Shown: piece after piece, positions 53,801 to 63,956 of the stretch
How positions within the stretch are numbered: the first letter of the stretch is position 1
Layout of the letters: each line of letters opens with the position of its first letter
NCBI RefSeq assembly: GCF_004210375.1
Contig: NC_134830.1
Span: 65,698,326-65,762,325, forward strand
Reading direction: 5' to 3'
DNA from: Tachypleus tridentatus
Taxonomy: Eukaryota; Arthropoda; Merostomata; Xiphosura; Limulidae
DNA: 64,000 bases
Translations under genes and position numbers: made by a program
The notes under the pieces: model-generated
What the model was told of the DNA's origin: nothing
Databases searched by the model: none
The model's input: only the letters and a program-made list of their open reading frames with translations

Positions 53801-56800
53801 TTTAATTTTCCAATGACGTAGAAAGTAAGTTAACTGTATACTGACTGCTCCTTTGTTTGTTTCTCTTACTAAAAGCTACATCCAATACGTCTACGGAAAA
53901 TATTTGAGCCTGGAAAGTTTCTTTACTATTTTGTATTTAAATATAAAAGTAAAAACGAAATAAGCACAGTTCAATTTCAACTCTCTATCTAGTTGCAATT
54001 TGTAAGCTTGTTTTCAACATTAATTGAGAAAAAAGGGGATCTAACTATTCACAATATATTTTGATGACAAATGTTTTAAAAGATTTATATTGTTATGTAT
54101 ATTTATATATTACATTTTAAAGATTTATAAAAGACTTAATACCATTAGCAAGCACCATTCTAATATCAAAGTAAATTCAAACAGTATATTATTGAATACG
54201 AGTTTTATCATTTTCTGAAGTATTGTGTGTTTACTTCGTGCAGTTTGGTCTAGCACCATCGGTTGTTGGACTAATATTTATTGTTTCTGGTGGAATGTAC
54301 TCAGTGGGAACTCTTGTCTGGGGATATATTTATGACAAAACTGTGAGTATATCAGATTCAATTGATTAATACAGTTATACTCATAAATCTCTCTTATAAA
54401 GATGGATTATTTACTCAAATTGTAAAGTAACCACTATGTTTAAATAAATAGTCAAGAACATTTCAATTTCGATAAATGATTATACTCAGTTCTTATGAAA
54501 CAAATTTACAAACTGACACTCCGATCAAAATAAAAGTTCAATTTACAATAAACCTCCGCTGAATTAAACAGACGTGTTCTGAACTTATTTTATTGTTTTT
54601 CAGCTTCATTCTTGCTTTCCATTCTATACAAACAGCAATATTTGCATAACAAGTTTATTACTAATTGGACCTGCGCCTTTTCTTCCTCTGAAAATGTAAG
54701 TTTTATCTCATGTTATACATTATATCGGTTATGTGCTTTTATGTCTCATATTGTTTACTTGTATTTTCAAACTTATTTTTTCTCTAAGTAGACTAGGAAA
54801 TACATTTAGAGGTTTAGATATATCTCTAATTCTAAGTTCCACTGACTGATTTTCTATCGTTAAGTCACGCTCTTTATTATTTATGTTACACATTCATTGC
54901 TTTTGGAGTGAAAGATGTATGAAGAAACTTCCTTTAAATACATCTGAGCTTATCCTTAACTTATCTATTGAGAAAGAACGTAAGTAAAGAAATAAAAGGT
55001 ATTTATTGAACGTATTGTAATATATTTTACAAAATTATTAGGCAGTAACAATATAGAAACTTGTTTGTAGTTAAGCGAAAAGCTACACAAAAATCTGTCT
55101 GTTTTTCTCGTTCCAATTCCAAAGACATACTTCTGAGTCAATGGGGTAGGAAGGAGTATTAATAATACACTATTCTTGATCATCTGTTTTTAAATCTGAC
55201 AACATAAGTACACTTTTATAACTTCCTCTTCAAAAACTAATTATTCATAAACTAATTTAGAAATTTTAAATCATATGTCTTGTTCTCACTTGTTCGACAG
55301 ATTGAATACAACAAACGTTGGCTATGATTGACAATAATCACAAATTTTGATAAAGGTGTCATCAATTTAAAAGATTTATCAGGTATTTCTAGATATAAAT
55401 ATGCTATCAAACAGTTTATTATTAACCAACTGAGAAATATTGTGATAAATATCTTGTTTAATTACTCACCAAAACAATCAAGTTCTTTGGTCGTGTTTTG
55501 ACCTTGTAGTGTGTTGTATTGACTTACATAATCTGAGGGATATTCGTAACAGAATATTATGCTCTTTTCTGATTGTTCCACAGGAATCTCTTATGCTAAG
55601 ATATCATTCCACCACAACTACTACTGATATCTTCCTGTTTCACGGTCATCTAAATTGTTGTTTGTGTACAATTTGAACTTTTCTACACCCTCAAAGAGAA
55701 CGTCTCAATCTCTATTTTTATTACTATTTCCAATTCGTATCTTTTTATGATAACGTACTTTAGAAGGTTCATTTTTGAAAGATATAGTGAAATACCTTCT
55801 GAAATATCGTTTGACAACTAAAGCAGAAGAAATGTATATTTTTCACTTTAAATTATAACTTTCTATTACAATACAATTCCATATCCTTTGGGTTTTCATA
55901 CTTTTCGCATCATTTAACAAAAGTTATTATCTGCTATTGTTCTTGTTAGTCCACCCTAATTAACTGTAAGGTAACGACTATAATGAAGCCTCGTTTAATA
56001 TGATAACTTATATATTTAAAAAATTTGCTTATGTTAAGATCAAGTTATACTATCAGGCGTATTTACTTTAACGAACTATATTTAATTACGTATTTATATT
56101 ATATATACAATAGCAACTTATTGCAATTGAAGGTAAAAACTCTAACGTCATATTCAAAATATCAAGAAATTAAAAGACAATAATAGAGTTATTGTTAGGT
56201 TAAAATGTGAAACGTACATAAATCTATATTAAATACTGTTAGTCTACTTTGATAAATTTTAATGAATAAAATAAAATAACTTATAATTCATATTTATGTC
56301 TTTAATATATTATTCTTCGAAAGCTACTAATTATAAATAATTATTTACTTATTAGCATTTTATTAGCGTGACTGCTAATATTGCTATTATTGACACTAAA
56401 CTCGAAAAATTACTTTGTTTTCGAAGTTTCTTAAATATTATATTAGCTAATAACACGAACAACATTTCTATGTAAATAAAAAGTAAATAAAATATTTCAA
56501 ATAATCATACACATGAATTCTGCTGTCATTTATGGGGTGTTTTATTCTTTCGATCTTCACTGTCAAGAGTATCGGATGATAAATTTCCTCTTACCATTAT
56601 AACTTAATAATTATCATGAAAATAAGAATATCGAGACAATTTTAAACTTAAATCATTCAACAATTAACGTATTTTCTGTTATATGACCAGCATTATTGAA
56701 ATTAAAACCTACTTCATAAATATGGGCAATACATTTGGAAATTGGCAATTTTTGATACAATTTACATCTATTACTGTAAAAGCTGTAAAGAATAATAAAA

Positions 56801-59390
56801 TATAATTTATCAATAAGTGAACTCAAAAAGGAAACATTTTCCCAGTTTCGTTTTTTAGGCATTTTATTTTAGATTTCTAGTACGTGAACTACATAAATAA
56901 TAATATGCTTGTGCAGTCCCTCAAGGTTTTCACACCATAAAAGGAAAATTTCTTGGTTAGTAGGATCTTTTTTTTTAATCTATGGCAGTCACATACATCT
57001 AGCCACGTCCTTTTATTATTATCCACAACACTGACATTATAATATCGCATGAATTCACTTTCATGACAATAAAATAGCTCAAAAGAAGGATTTTGAACAC
57101 TAAGTATCGTTAGGGCGTTCACTTTTGAACCGATGACAACAATAGTTTGAGACTTGACACCGAAAAATGTTATAATGCGTACGAAAATGAAGAAACAAAA
57201 TGAATACCTTCTATGTATGGAAGATACGTTCTCCTAGAGTATTTTAACAGTGTGAAAAAACTCCAAAATTGATTCTTTAATTCATTAGATGTTAGCTTAA
57301 TGTTAGTGTCAATAAATTACATCGATATTGCTGAAAGAAATATAGTTATATCTGAAGTCTTAACCAAGGAATCTGCTCTTCAAACAATCAAAACATGCAA
57401 AGCAAGTTTTATAGTGATAAACAATTTGATAATTCCAAAAAATAATTTCCGTTTAGTTTCTTTTGAATTTTGCGTAAAGCTATTCGAGGGTTATATGCGC
57501 CAGTCGTCCCTAATTTAGCAGTGTAACATTAGAGGGAAGAAAGCTAATTATCACCACACACCGTCAACTCTTGGGCTAATCTTTTACTAACGAATAGTTG
57601 GATTGACCGTCACACAACAACGCCCCCACAGCTGAAAGGGCAAGCGTGATTCGTGTGACGTGTATTCGAACACGCTAATATCGAATTACGAGGCAAATGC
57701 ATTAACTATTTGGCCATGCTGGGCCGATGTCGGTTTAAACAGAAATATCGCAATGAACTTGCACAAGTGACCAGTGCCCCGATTATATTTCTCAATGCTC
57801 GTAATTCATCCTTGGGATCTTGAAGAAATTTAAAAAGTATGATCGATATTATTCTGAAACGCTAAAAGTTCTGAAACACATCAGAAAAACGTTTGGTACC
57901 TATCAGTAGAATTATCAGTTTGTTTTCCATTTGTAAATTCACTTTAAGCATGTGGCAATTTAAGTTCGCTTAACATACTATATAGCTTCTTTCACATTAC
58001 TAATATTCAACAATATTCGAAGATACGCTGGTGTTATCATAAAACATATAATGTTCATACTTACTCTCAGGAATGTTCTACATATTTAGAGAATTAACAG
58101 TGTTTAACAGTAAATCTGTTATAGATCGAAAATAAGGTCAAATACAAAGTAAAAAATAATATTTAATATCCTGCTTTACAGTACTTTTCTTCAAATATAT
58201 TTATCCTAACAATGATAATTTAATATTTGCAGTACCCTCTGGTTGGTATTATTTTCCCAAGTTCTTCTTGGAAGCGGAGCTGGAGGAAAAACAATCATAG
58301 GATTCAACTATGCTTTGAGATCAACTGTGTAAGACTTATATACGCAAAATGTTAAATACAAGTAAAAACCAATTTATGAAATTAGTGCTCTTAAAGGATA
58401 AGTACGAATAATATGAGTGAAATGTGTCATAGGAGAGTGATGATCTTCCTTGTTTATTTTTGGAACAGTCATCAGTATGTACTCAGGTTACTGTTTGTCA
58501 AATCAATTGAAAAATATCGTGCATGTAGATTGTACTTATAATTTTACAGCCTTCACTACAAAAGTTAGTGTTCCTTTTCTTATTGCGAAACCTTTTATTT
58601 TATATAACCTATAAATGTTTGTGAAATTTCTGTAGTTAAAATAAAGTTTCTTCTTTTATTGAAATCTCTAAAGTTATAGATTGGATTTTGGCTTGAATGA
58701 TTACCACGTATTTTCCATTAATTTATGGAAAATATATAATTTATATTTTTCCTTTTTCCAGATCTCGTGGATTCACAGATGATATCTCTACCTTAACTAT
58801 TGTTTCTAGTCTCTTTAACAGTGCAATTTGTCTTGGGTAAGTTTTGTTACAAATAAGAAATATAACTAAGTCTTTCCAATTTAAATCATCCGTTTCTTCT
58901 ATTCGAATTCAGTGTATCAAAGTTTAACGTAATTTGTACTTTTCTTTATCTAGCTGTTTTATTGGACCATCTCTAGGGGGAGCGCTTGTGGAACGATTGG
59001 GTTATGAAAATGGAACAATGGTTCTACTCGGAGTTGAATTGGCTACAGTAAGATTACCTGTTTCTTTCAGCAACAAATAAGTCAATTTATAGGTTACCAG
59101 TCAAGACAATATAGGAAACTTAGAAATCACTGTATGTTTTAAATAATTTCACAAAGAATAGTGAAAGGACTTAGATCCTCGAATTATATATTCATTACTG
59201 AATTTCTGAGCACTCCGATTCATAAAATAATTCGTTAGGAAGTAAATAACTGTTTCCTTTGTATATGTAACAAGTAAGAAGTTTATAATAGTTTTCATCA
59301 CTCTCTAATATTCTTTAGATGGCGATAACTGTCCTACATGTACTGTGGAAAAAACTTGCCAAAGTTGTCAAAGAAACGCAAGAATTGTAA
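44449..59390 (+). CDS. SLC18B1-like: SLC18B1-like MFS transporter, gene copy 2 (13 coding exons)
   Basis: Exons by splice signals and phase: 44449-44856, 45995-46081, 48401-48474, 49896-50043, 52424-52492, 53143-53230, 53513-53652, 54244-54342, 54604-54695, 58233-58328, 58762-58836, 58954-59047 and 59319-59390 (TAA). Phases match at every junction and total 1542 nt (513 aa plus stop). Family features seen: FFPKE after TM1, G-x3-LGP-x3-GG in TM5, LEPHIRQ after TM7, SGGMYS and WGYIYDKT in TM8, GAGGK and GFNYALRS in TM10, GPSLGGALVERLGYE in TM11-12. Known for the family: H+-coupled polyamine export into secretory vesicles or lysosome-related organelles, with 12 TM helices. The substrate here is inferred only. 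The acidic, Ser/Asn-rich N-tail of about 100 residues is long for the family. The start is the first of two adjacent ATGs (44449, 44452); an upstream 5' exon is possible because an AG acceptor sits at 44397. The weak point is exon 2, which needs a shifted acceptor. Copy 2 is otherwise intact and is the likelier functional paralogue. Confidence 0.85.
45228..45410 (-). mobile_element. Old SINE fragment in copy 2 intron 1
   Basis: Orthologue of 405-595, also degenerate (cgcgcaaatctacacgag). Confidence 0.75.
45995..46081 (+). CDS. SLC18B1-like: Copy 2 coding exon 2: TM2, with displaced acceptor
   Basis: Encodes a segment containing TSTQYGLLCGV and ending SPFISKM; the donor is ATG|gtgagt. The best acceptor, tttcag at 45981-45986, gives 95 nt and an immediate stop (codon 6). 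An AG at 45993-45994 gives 87 nt in frame and removes three residues of the TM1-TM2 loop. The homologous exon of copy 1 is 96 nt, so copy 2 has lost one base net. Confidence 0.65.
46480..47165. repeat. Unidentified repeat R1, copy 2 intron 1
   Basis: Orthologue of 1655-2380 within intron 1. Confidence 0.6.
48401..48474 (+). CDS. SLC18B1-like: Copy 2 coding exon 3: TM3 first half
   Basis: tttgtag|GTG to TTGG|gtaagt, phase 0 to 2. Reads VSKTSPKFLLISGLCLSG and onwards, matching the PKF(M/L)-I-(A/S)G segment of SLC18B1-type proteins. Near identical to 3647-3720. Confidence 0.85.
48572..48715 (-). mobile_element. Degenerate SINE in copy 2 intron 3
   Basis: gaatttcgcgtaaaactact to gcctcctctgcc. 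In copy 1 the sequence jumps from gaatttcgcg (3813-3822) straight to the region after the element, so copy 1 has a deletion of roughly 230 bp here. Confidence 0.6.
49896..50043 (+). CDS. SLC18B1-like: Copy 2 coding exon 4: TM3 end and TM4
   Basis: atttcag|C to CTG|gtaaga, phase 2 to 0. Contains the PPGLTFLGLSFMGRIIQAIG segment and IANEFTKYRS, equivalent to the family's R-x2-(E/Q)-AIG and KEFP regions. Confidence 0.88.
50274..50545 (+). mobile_element. Young full-length SINE in copy 2 intron 4
   Basis: tRNA-like head (gggcctggcatggccaagcg), full body and (AAAC)n tail. Perfect 12-bp target duplication acatttctgttc at 50262-50273 and 50546-50557. Absent from copy 1. Confidence 0.93.
50640..50762 (+). 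mobile_element. Second-type tRNA-derived SINE, copy 2 intron 4
   Basis: Contains a B-box-like attcgatacccg and the ending tgtagctttgttcaaaa, typical of a different tRNA-SINE. Has no 'agagtagcccaagag' body. Confidence 0.5.
51080..51175 (+). mobile_element. Decayed SINE 3' half in copy 2 intron 4
   Basis: tattcctaaattactgaagg, then tagcacagaaagccctcg, to an A-rich end. Matches 5790-5905. Confidence 0.5.
52043..52272 (+). mobile_element. 5'-truncated SINE in copy 2 intron 4
   Basis: Starts inside the tRNA head (tctgagggtcgcgg) and has the complete body and an A-rich end. Copy 1 lacks it around 6740-6840. Confidence 0.85.
52424..52492 (+). CDS. SLC18B1-like: Copy 2 coding exon 5: TM5 antiporter motif
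   Basis: ttaaag|GCC to GAG|gtaaac, phase 0 to 0, 23 codons. Encodes SEMLFGLGVTLGPAIGGALY, the Gly/Pro-rich motif C region typical of MFS antiporters. The acceptor is AAG, with a modest pyrimidine tract. It is the only AG that keeps spacing with family proteins. Confidence 0.82.
53143..53230 (+). CDS. SLC18B1-like: Copy 2 coding exon 6: TM6
   Basis: ttttcag|GTT to ACAG|gtgata, phase 0 to 1. Begins VGGYMLPFFLIGGILLCLS, the conserved opening of TM6 in the family. Continues one frame of a longer open stretch that begins in the intron. Confidence 0.88.
53513..53652 (+). CDS. SLC18B1-like: Copy 2 coding exon 7: central loop and TM7
   Basis: aaacag|AA to CAG|gtacgt, phase 1 to 0. Contains LKIFLNPSFIVAMIN and ATLEPHIRQ. 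LEPH after TM7 is a strong family signature. The donor is intact here, unlike in copy 1. Confidence 0.9.
54244..54342 (+). CDS. SLC18B1-like: Copy 2 coding exon 8: TM8
   Basis: gtgcag|TTT to ACT|gtgagt, 33 codons, phase 0 to 0. Contains LAPSVVGLIF, SGGMYS and WGYIYDKT. The Asp of the YDK motif is present. Confidence 0.9.
54604..54695 (+). CDS. SLC18B1-like: Copy 2 coding exon 9: TM9
   Basis: tttttcag|CTT to AAAAT|gtaagt, phase 0 to 2. Encodes a hydrophobic segment with LLLIGPAPFLPL. Confidence 0.87.
56885..57170 (-). pseudogene. Relic of an unidentified coding sequence in copy 2 intron 9
   Basis: The minus strand reads SVQNPSFELFYCHESEFMRY, VVDNNKRTWLDVCDCHRLK and, after a frameshift in an A run, DPTNQEIF and EGLH. 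Copy 1 (11345-11570) has the same text with a 10-bp deletion after MRY. Codon-like conservation (WLD.C.C.R.K.KDPTN.EI) suggests an old protein-coding insert, perhaps of a mobile element. Family not recognised. Confidence 0.4.
57466..57725 (-). mobile_element. tRNA-derived SINE, copy 2 intron 9
   Basis: Counterpart of 11915-12175, at the same place between the fragment at 57300-57440 and exon 10. Confidence 0.88.
58233..58328 (+). CDS. SLC18B1-like: Copy 2 coding exon 10: TM10
   Basis: tttgcag|T to ACTGT|gtaaga, phase 2 to 2. Encodes VLLGSGAGGKTIIGFNYALR, highly typical of SLC18B1 TM10. Follows a 3.5-kb intron. Confidence 0.9.
58762..58836 (+). CDS. SLC18B1-like: Copy 2 coding exon 11: TM11 start
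   Basis: ttccag|A to CTTGG|gtaagt, phase 2 to 2. Reads SRGFTDDISTLTIVSSLFNS: a short acidic loop followed by a helix. Confidence 0.88.
58954..59047 (+). CDS. SLC18B1-like: Copy 2 coding exon 12: TM11-TM12
   Basis: tctag|C to ACA|gtaaga, phase 2 to 0. Encodes FIGPSLGGALVERLGYENG. The five-G run that is shortened in copy 1 is full length here. Confidence 0.9.
59319..59390 (+). CDS. SLC18B1-like: Copy 2 last coding exon 13: end of TM12 and tail
   Basis: ctttag|ATG with stop TAA at 59388-59390. The exon encodes MAITVLHVLWKKLA and a short Lys/Glu-rich cytoplasmic tail ending QEL. The same exon is recognisable at 13724-13795 and, decayed, at 26506. Confidence 0.85.
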   Translation: MAITVLHVLWKKLAKVVKETQEL

Positions 59391-60044
59391 CTCATTACGT
59401 GAAACGGTTCTTCAGCGGTAGACTCTCTGTATGTAAGATCCCAATGTTTAGCTTGTATTATCATGCTGTTTGTTGTTAAAATGTAACATTAGGTCTTCTT
59501 CAACTTTCAGTTTTATGTATACGATGAATTGAGATAGCAATTCTTTCATATTTTGTTATAAAGTAATACACGCTTTAATGTATGTGCACTGTCGTAACGA
59601 CATTTTAATTAAATGCTTTTTACTCACACTTCTCCGTAGTATAAATATACCTAGTGTTCTTTAGTGAATTTAATTTATAAAGTACTGGAACTACAATGTG
59701 TAAAAATAATATCAATTTTGTTACAAGGCGTAAATGTCTTTATCGTTTTTTCTGATGTTTTACTTTATCCTTAGACATTTTGTTAAAAAAGTAAAACAGG
59801 GAACTTCACTTCATTTTAACAGTTAAATCATAACTAACTTTATTTCACATACTTGTTGAGATATTTCTTCTCTATGTTCTCTGTTTCTTAGTGATTGCAG
59901 GTGAAATTCTTTTCTGTTAACATATGTAAAATGTCCTTTACTGCCTTTCCTTTTTTTATACTTTTTTCTTATAACTTTATAACTATTTCCTGCACTAATA
60001 ACAAATAATTATCATCTTAAATTGTGATATTTAATGCTATAAAA

Positions 60045-60050
60045 AATAAA
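60045..60050 (+). terminator. Candidate poly(A) signal for copy 2
   Basis: aataaa about 655 bp after the stop, conserved as aataaa at 16081-16086 in copy 1 in the same context (ccagaattttatg). No cDNA evidence. Confidence 0.3.
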
Positions 60051-60354
60051 CCAGAATTCTTATGTTTTCAGGATAATTTAATTTTATACTAAATTGTATT
60101 GCGCATTGGCAAAGTATCATATCACTGTGGCGACACGTGACGTCAATCAGACACCGTATTATTGGTCTTTGAACTGTTGGATGCAATCACGTTAAATATG
60201 TGTATATCCAAATGATGTTTGATTGTTTTGAAAAATTTCGCTTTTGCTTACGGTATCTCTTTTCGTTTCCTTGTATACATTTTAATTTACTTATATTTAA
60301 AAAGACAGTTTTTCTTGTTGTTCTAAAGCTAATTGCACTTCTTCAAATAAATTC

Positions 60355-61500
60355 ATCTGCTACTGATTCAGATTCAAACTACTACAGAATTAAACAATAT
60401 GTACACTTCTCGTTCATCTAATGAAGATTCAGTTCCAAACCACAATCGAGTGTGCAAAGTTCTGTTGCCGTGTTAATTTGGTTTTTTTAATATGTTGAGT
60501 TTTTTTTTCTCTGAGTCTCACGGAATGTATAATCCAGTATGGGTGATGTTTCTGAGCATTTCTGTTTATAATAATGTATCTTTCTAGTTATCTTGAGGTT
60601 AAAAAAGGCTAGTTGGTTATTAGTTTTTTCATATTCATAGTAAACTTAATGTTGGGGTGTATTGAGTTAACGTGGTTGAAAAACTCAGTCTGTGTTCTGT
60701 AGATATGAATTCAGCAATTGTATCATCAACATTTCTCTACGGATATAGTAGCGAGTGTGTATGGCTATATTGATCTCTTGTGATATAACGTTCGTCATAT
60801 AAATGTTTTCTAGAACTGGTGACACGGGATTCCCTATATTCCCTATAAAGTTAGTTTTGGAGGAGGTGAATTCAATCGACGATGCTCCTTGGTTGCTGGG
60901 GAAGAGTATCAATAGATTGGGGTTTTGGATATAAATTTCTAAAGCTATCTAACAGTCTTCAGAGGTTGGAACATCTGAAAAGAGTGAGATTATATCAAAA
61001 ACTTGCCATTAAAGATTTATGGTTTATTTGATAAAAATAGAGTTAAAGTTCAAAGAGTCTTTGAAAATAAGCTATCTGATGCTATATACTTAGAAAATGC
61101 CTACGCTATACATTTAAAGAAGTTCTAGTTAAATGATTCATTGGTCGACATTATAGGTCGTAATGGACAATCGAATTTGTCAAGTTTGTATAATTATGGT
61201 GTGCGTGAGTCTGTCTTTCGTAGGTAAAAATAAAGGTTTTCTAAGTTGTACTGGTTTTTCATTTGAAGTAGTAGTTTGTTTCATTAGGTTTCATGTGTTT
61301 TTGTTGGATTTGTGTTTATAAGTTTAAATTTATTTATAGCTGATAAGATGTTGTTCAATTTTTAATGTATTCATTTGTGTTCTTTATAACTTAAACATTA
61401 CCTTGTTCTCCTTTTAAAATTTTGATGTTGTTGTCTTTTTTTAAGCTGTTTATAAAATTAAATTATTTTCTTCTGATGTCTGTTATGGTGTTGAGCTGTG
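60355..61500 (-). mobile_element. Penelope-like retroelement remnant, flank C
   Basis: Orthologue of the flank A remnant: GNPVSPVLENIYM and RNVDDTIAEFIS, with the Tyr codon before RNVDD changed to a stop. Absent from flank B. Confidence 0.65.
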
Positions 61501-62511
61501 TATCAAGAGTTTATTCCAAACACATTAAATATATCAACCTAATTATTGCGCATAATATATATGAAACATGTGTATTTCAAAAAATAAAAATTTCGTATCC
61601 AAATGTTTTATTATAAGTAAATATAATTAAAATGATGATTTATTTCCGTTGTACTTATTTAATTAAAACTGTTAATCATATAAATATGTGAAATAAAATA
61701 TGTTTAAAATGAAACAAGGTAACTCAATACAACTGAAATTATCAAAGTACCCATTAGGTACTAATGGACAGAAAACATATCATATCTAGTGTCACTGAAG
61801 ACAGCTCTCCTTGTCGTTCACAAAATCTGCAATCGTTTTCACACTTACATTCGTTAAAAGTGTCGCATGCAAACAATCTGATTTGGTCTACGTTGACCTT
61901 ATCTTGTGCTATTCAGTAGAATGAAGACTCACTTTCCCTTATATGTCAGAACTTTCTCCCTGGAGGTGTCGTTGGAGAATTCTTTATATTTGTTTTAATT
62001 TGTTCTCTCGACGCATATGTCAAGTAGAAATTGAGAAATACCTCAGAAAATTTCTCTCCCACACTTGCGAATGCATTAGATGGATGACGAGAGTTACAAG
62101 TTTACTCTGGAAATCTGATCCTGTTCGAGTAAGTATATATTGTTTGGTTCTCTCAGACTGCTTCACTCCCTCGTTTAAGTTTTCATCTATTGTGAAGTTG
62201 TTGTTTTCATATGGAATTCTTGCTAGGTCAGTTTCCTTACGTGTAAAAAACGATGAGTTATGTTAAAACACATAGAAATAACTAAATGAACAAAGGCGCA
62301 GTATTTCTGGGTTGTAGCCCAAATTTTGATATCCCAGTTTATTTGAAGATTTATGTAACAATACGTTGTTGAAGTTAATTAACGCAACGAAGTTCTATCA
62401 AAATCCTGTTCACTTCATTTCTTATTAACACTGATTTTACGTTCTTTACATCAAGTTTAACAAACCAACACAATTTTTACTAATTATAATGTACTAAAGT
62501 ACCACGCTTGT

Positions 62512-62625
62512 TCAGCGATAAGTCGACGGACTTACAACGATAAAATAAGATTTTGATTTCACTCGGTGGGCTCACCAAATAGTCCGATGTGGCTTTACTG
62601 TCAGAAACACACACACACACACAAT
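62512..62625 (+). mobile_element. Second tRNA-SINE family fragment, flank C
   Basis: Same arrangement as 28883-28992, with a longer (ac)n tail at 62607-62623. Confidence 0.6.
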
Positions 62626-63689
62626 ATACTAAAAATTCCTAAATGTCACAGCTAAACGAATGACATAGATTTACTTGTGTTTATTTTATGATTTTAATAC
62701 AATGTCTTGTGATATCGTTTTTAATTTCAAAAGTAACAAAATTATATATCAAAATAAAAGATAAACTGTCATTAGGATTTAAAGAATTTTAGTGTCACTA
62801 CTAAAACCTGTAGTGTTGAAGGTACTGTTATTGTGAACAGTGAGATTATATCGATATAGCATTTTGATTTGACATAGTTTAAACTTTTGGTAAACTAATT
62901 CTGTCCTGGTTTTAAACAATAAAATTAAATTGTAGACCATCTATTTAACAACCTGTAATAAAACAATATAAAATATCGCAAGTTTATCGTATCTACTAAT
63001 AATGTGGTGTTCTTGAAAAAATATGATGCTGCAGACACAATTATAACAAGCTCAAATACCAATTAACTGAGAGAGAATGTTTAAACTTAATTAAAACAAC
63101 ACAAGATTAACATCAATCACATATATTAAAGAAATAACTTGTTCATAAACTTAATCTAAAAAATTAAAAAATAACAAAGTTTGTTTCTAAATGACTTTTG
63201 CAGTTTGCTTTCCATCTACCAACAAATAAAGATTTTGAGGGGGTCCAAACCTTAAATACACTACACGGAAAACATGGTTCTTTAAGAAAGAAACAAACAA
63301 CTTTAACCTTTAATCCCTCAGGAATATTCAACATTGTCTAAAGTGTAAACCTTTAAACATTGTTTCAGATTTCCTTCATAGGCTTGGAGTATTTAACCAA
63401 GACACTTTACAAAATACAATTAGGGTTAAGTTCAATTTTCCCTCCTTAGGACATTTTTCCTTGTTCATAGTGTTTACATGTAAATTTTAGTTCAAATTGG
63501 CACAATAGTCTTAAAAGAAACAGGAAGCAAATAAACACATTTCATCCTCCTTTTTTCCTAACAATATTTTCTTAGATTTACAATTTCTAATATTGCTACT
63601 AACAACAATGAATCTATGAGTGAAACACATTTTAACATCAACTATTCTAAACTAAAAGATAGACTGCTTTATAAATTTGTTTGTATGTA

Positions 63690-63757
63690 ATTTCGCACAA
63701 AGCAACACTAAGGCGATCTGCGCTAACCGTCCCTTTAACAGTGGCAGATCAAAATGG
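63690..63757 (-). mobile_element. Truncated SINE in flank C
   Basis: Only the tail-proximal 70 bp remain. Unit 2 then jumps to sequence equivalent to about 20745 in unit 1, which implies a deletion. Confidence 0.65.
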
Positions 63758-63956
63758 AGAGGAACTGAGGTTTATTTCAAGTGTATGTGATCTAGTGAAC
63801 ATACTAATTTGTTTCCTTTTAAAGTAGGTGGCCAATGTATTCAGAAGTTTGTCTCTTAGTGTCGCTACATATTAGCATAATTGTGTAACAAAACTGAACT
63901 TCTTGTGCATGAGAAGGTGACCTCTTCATTTACTTGACGTTTTCTTATAGTCTAAA

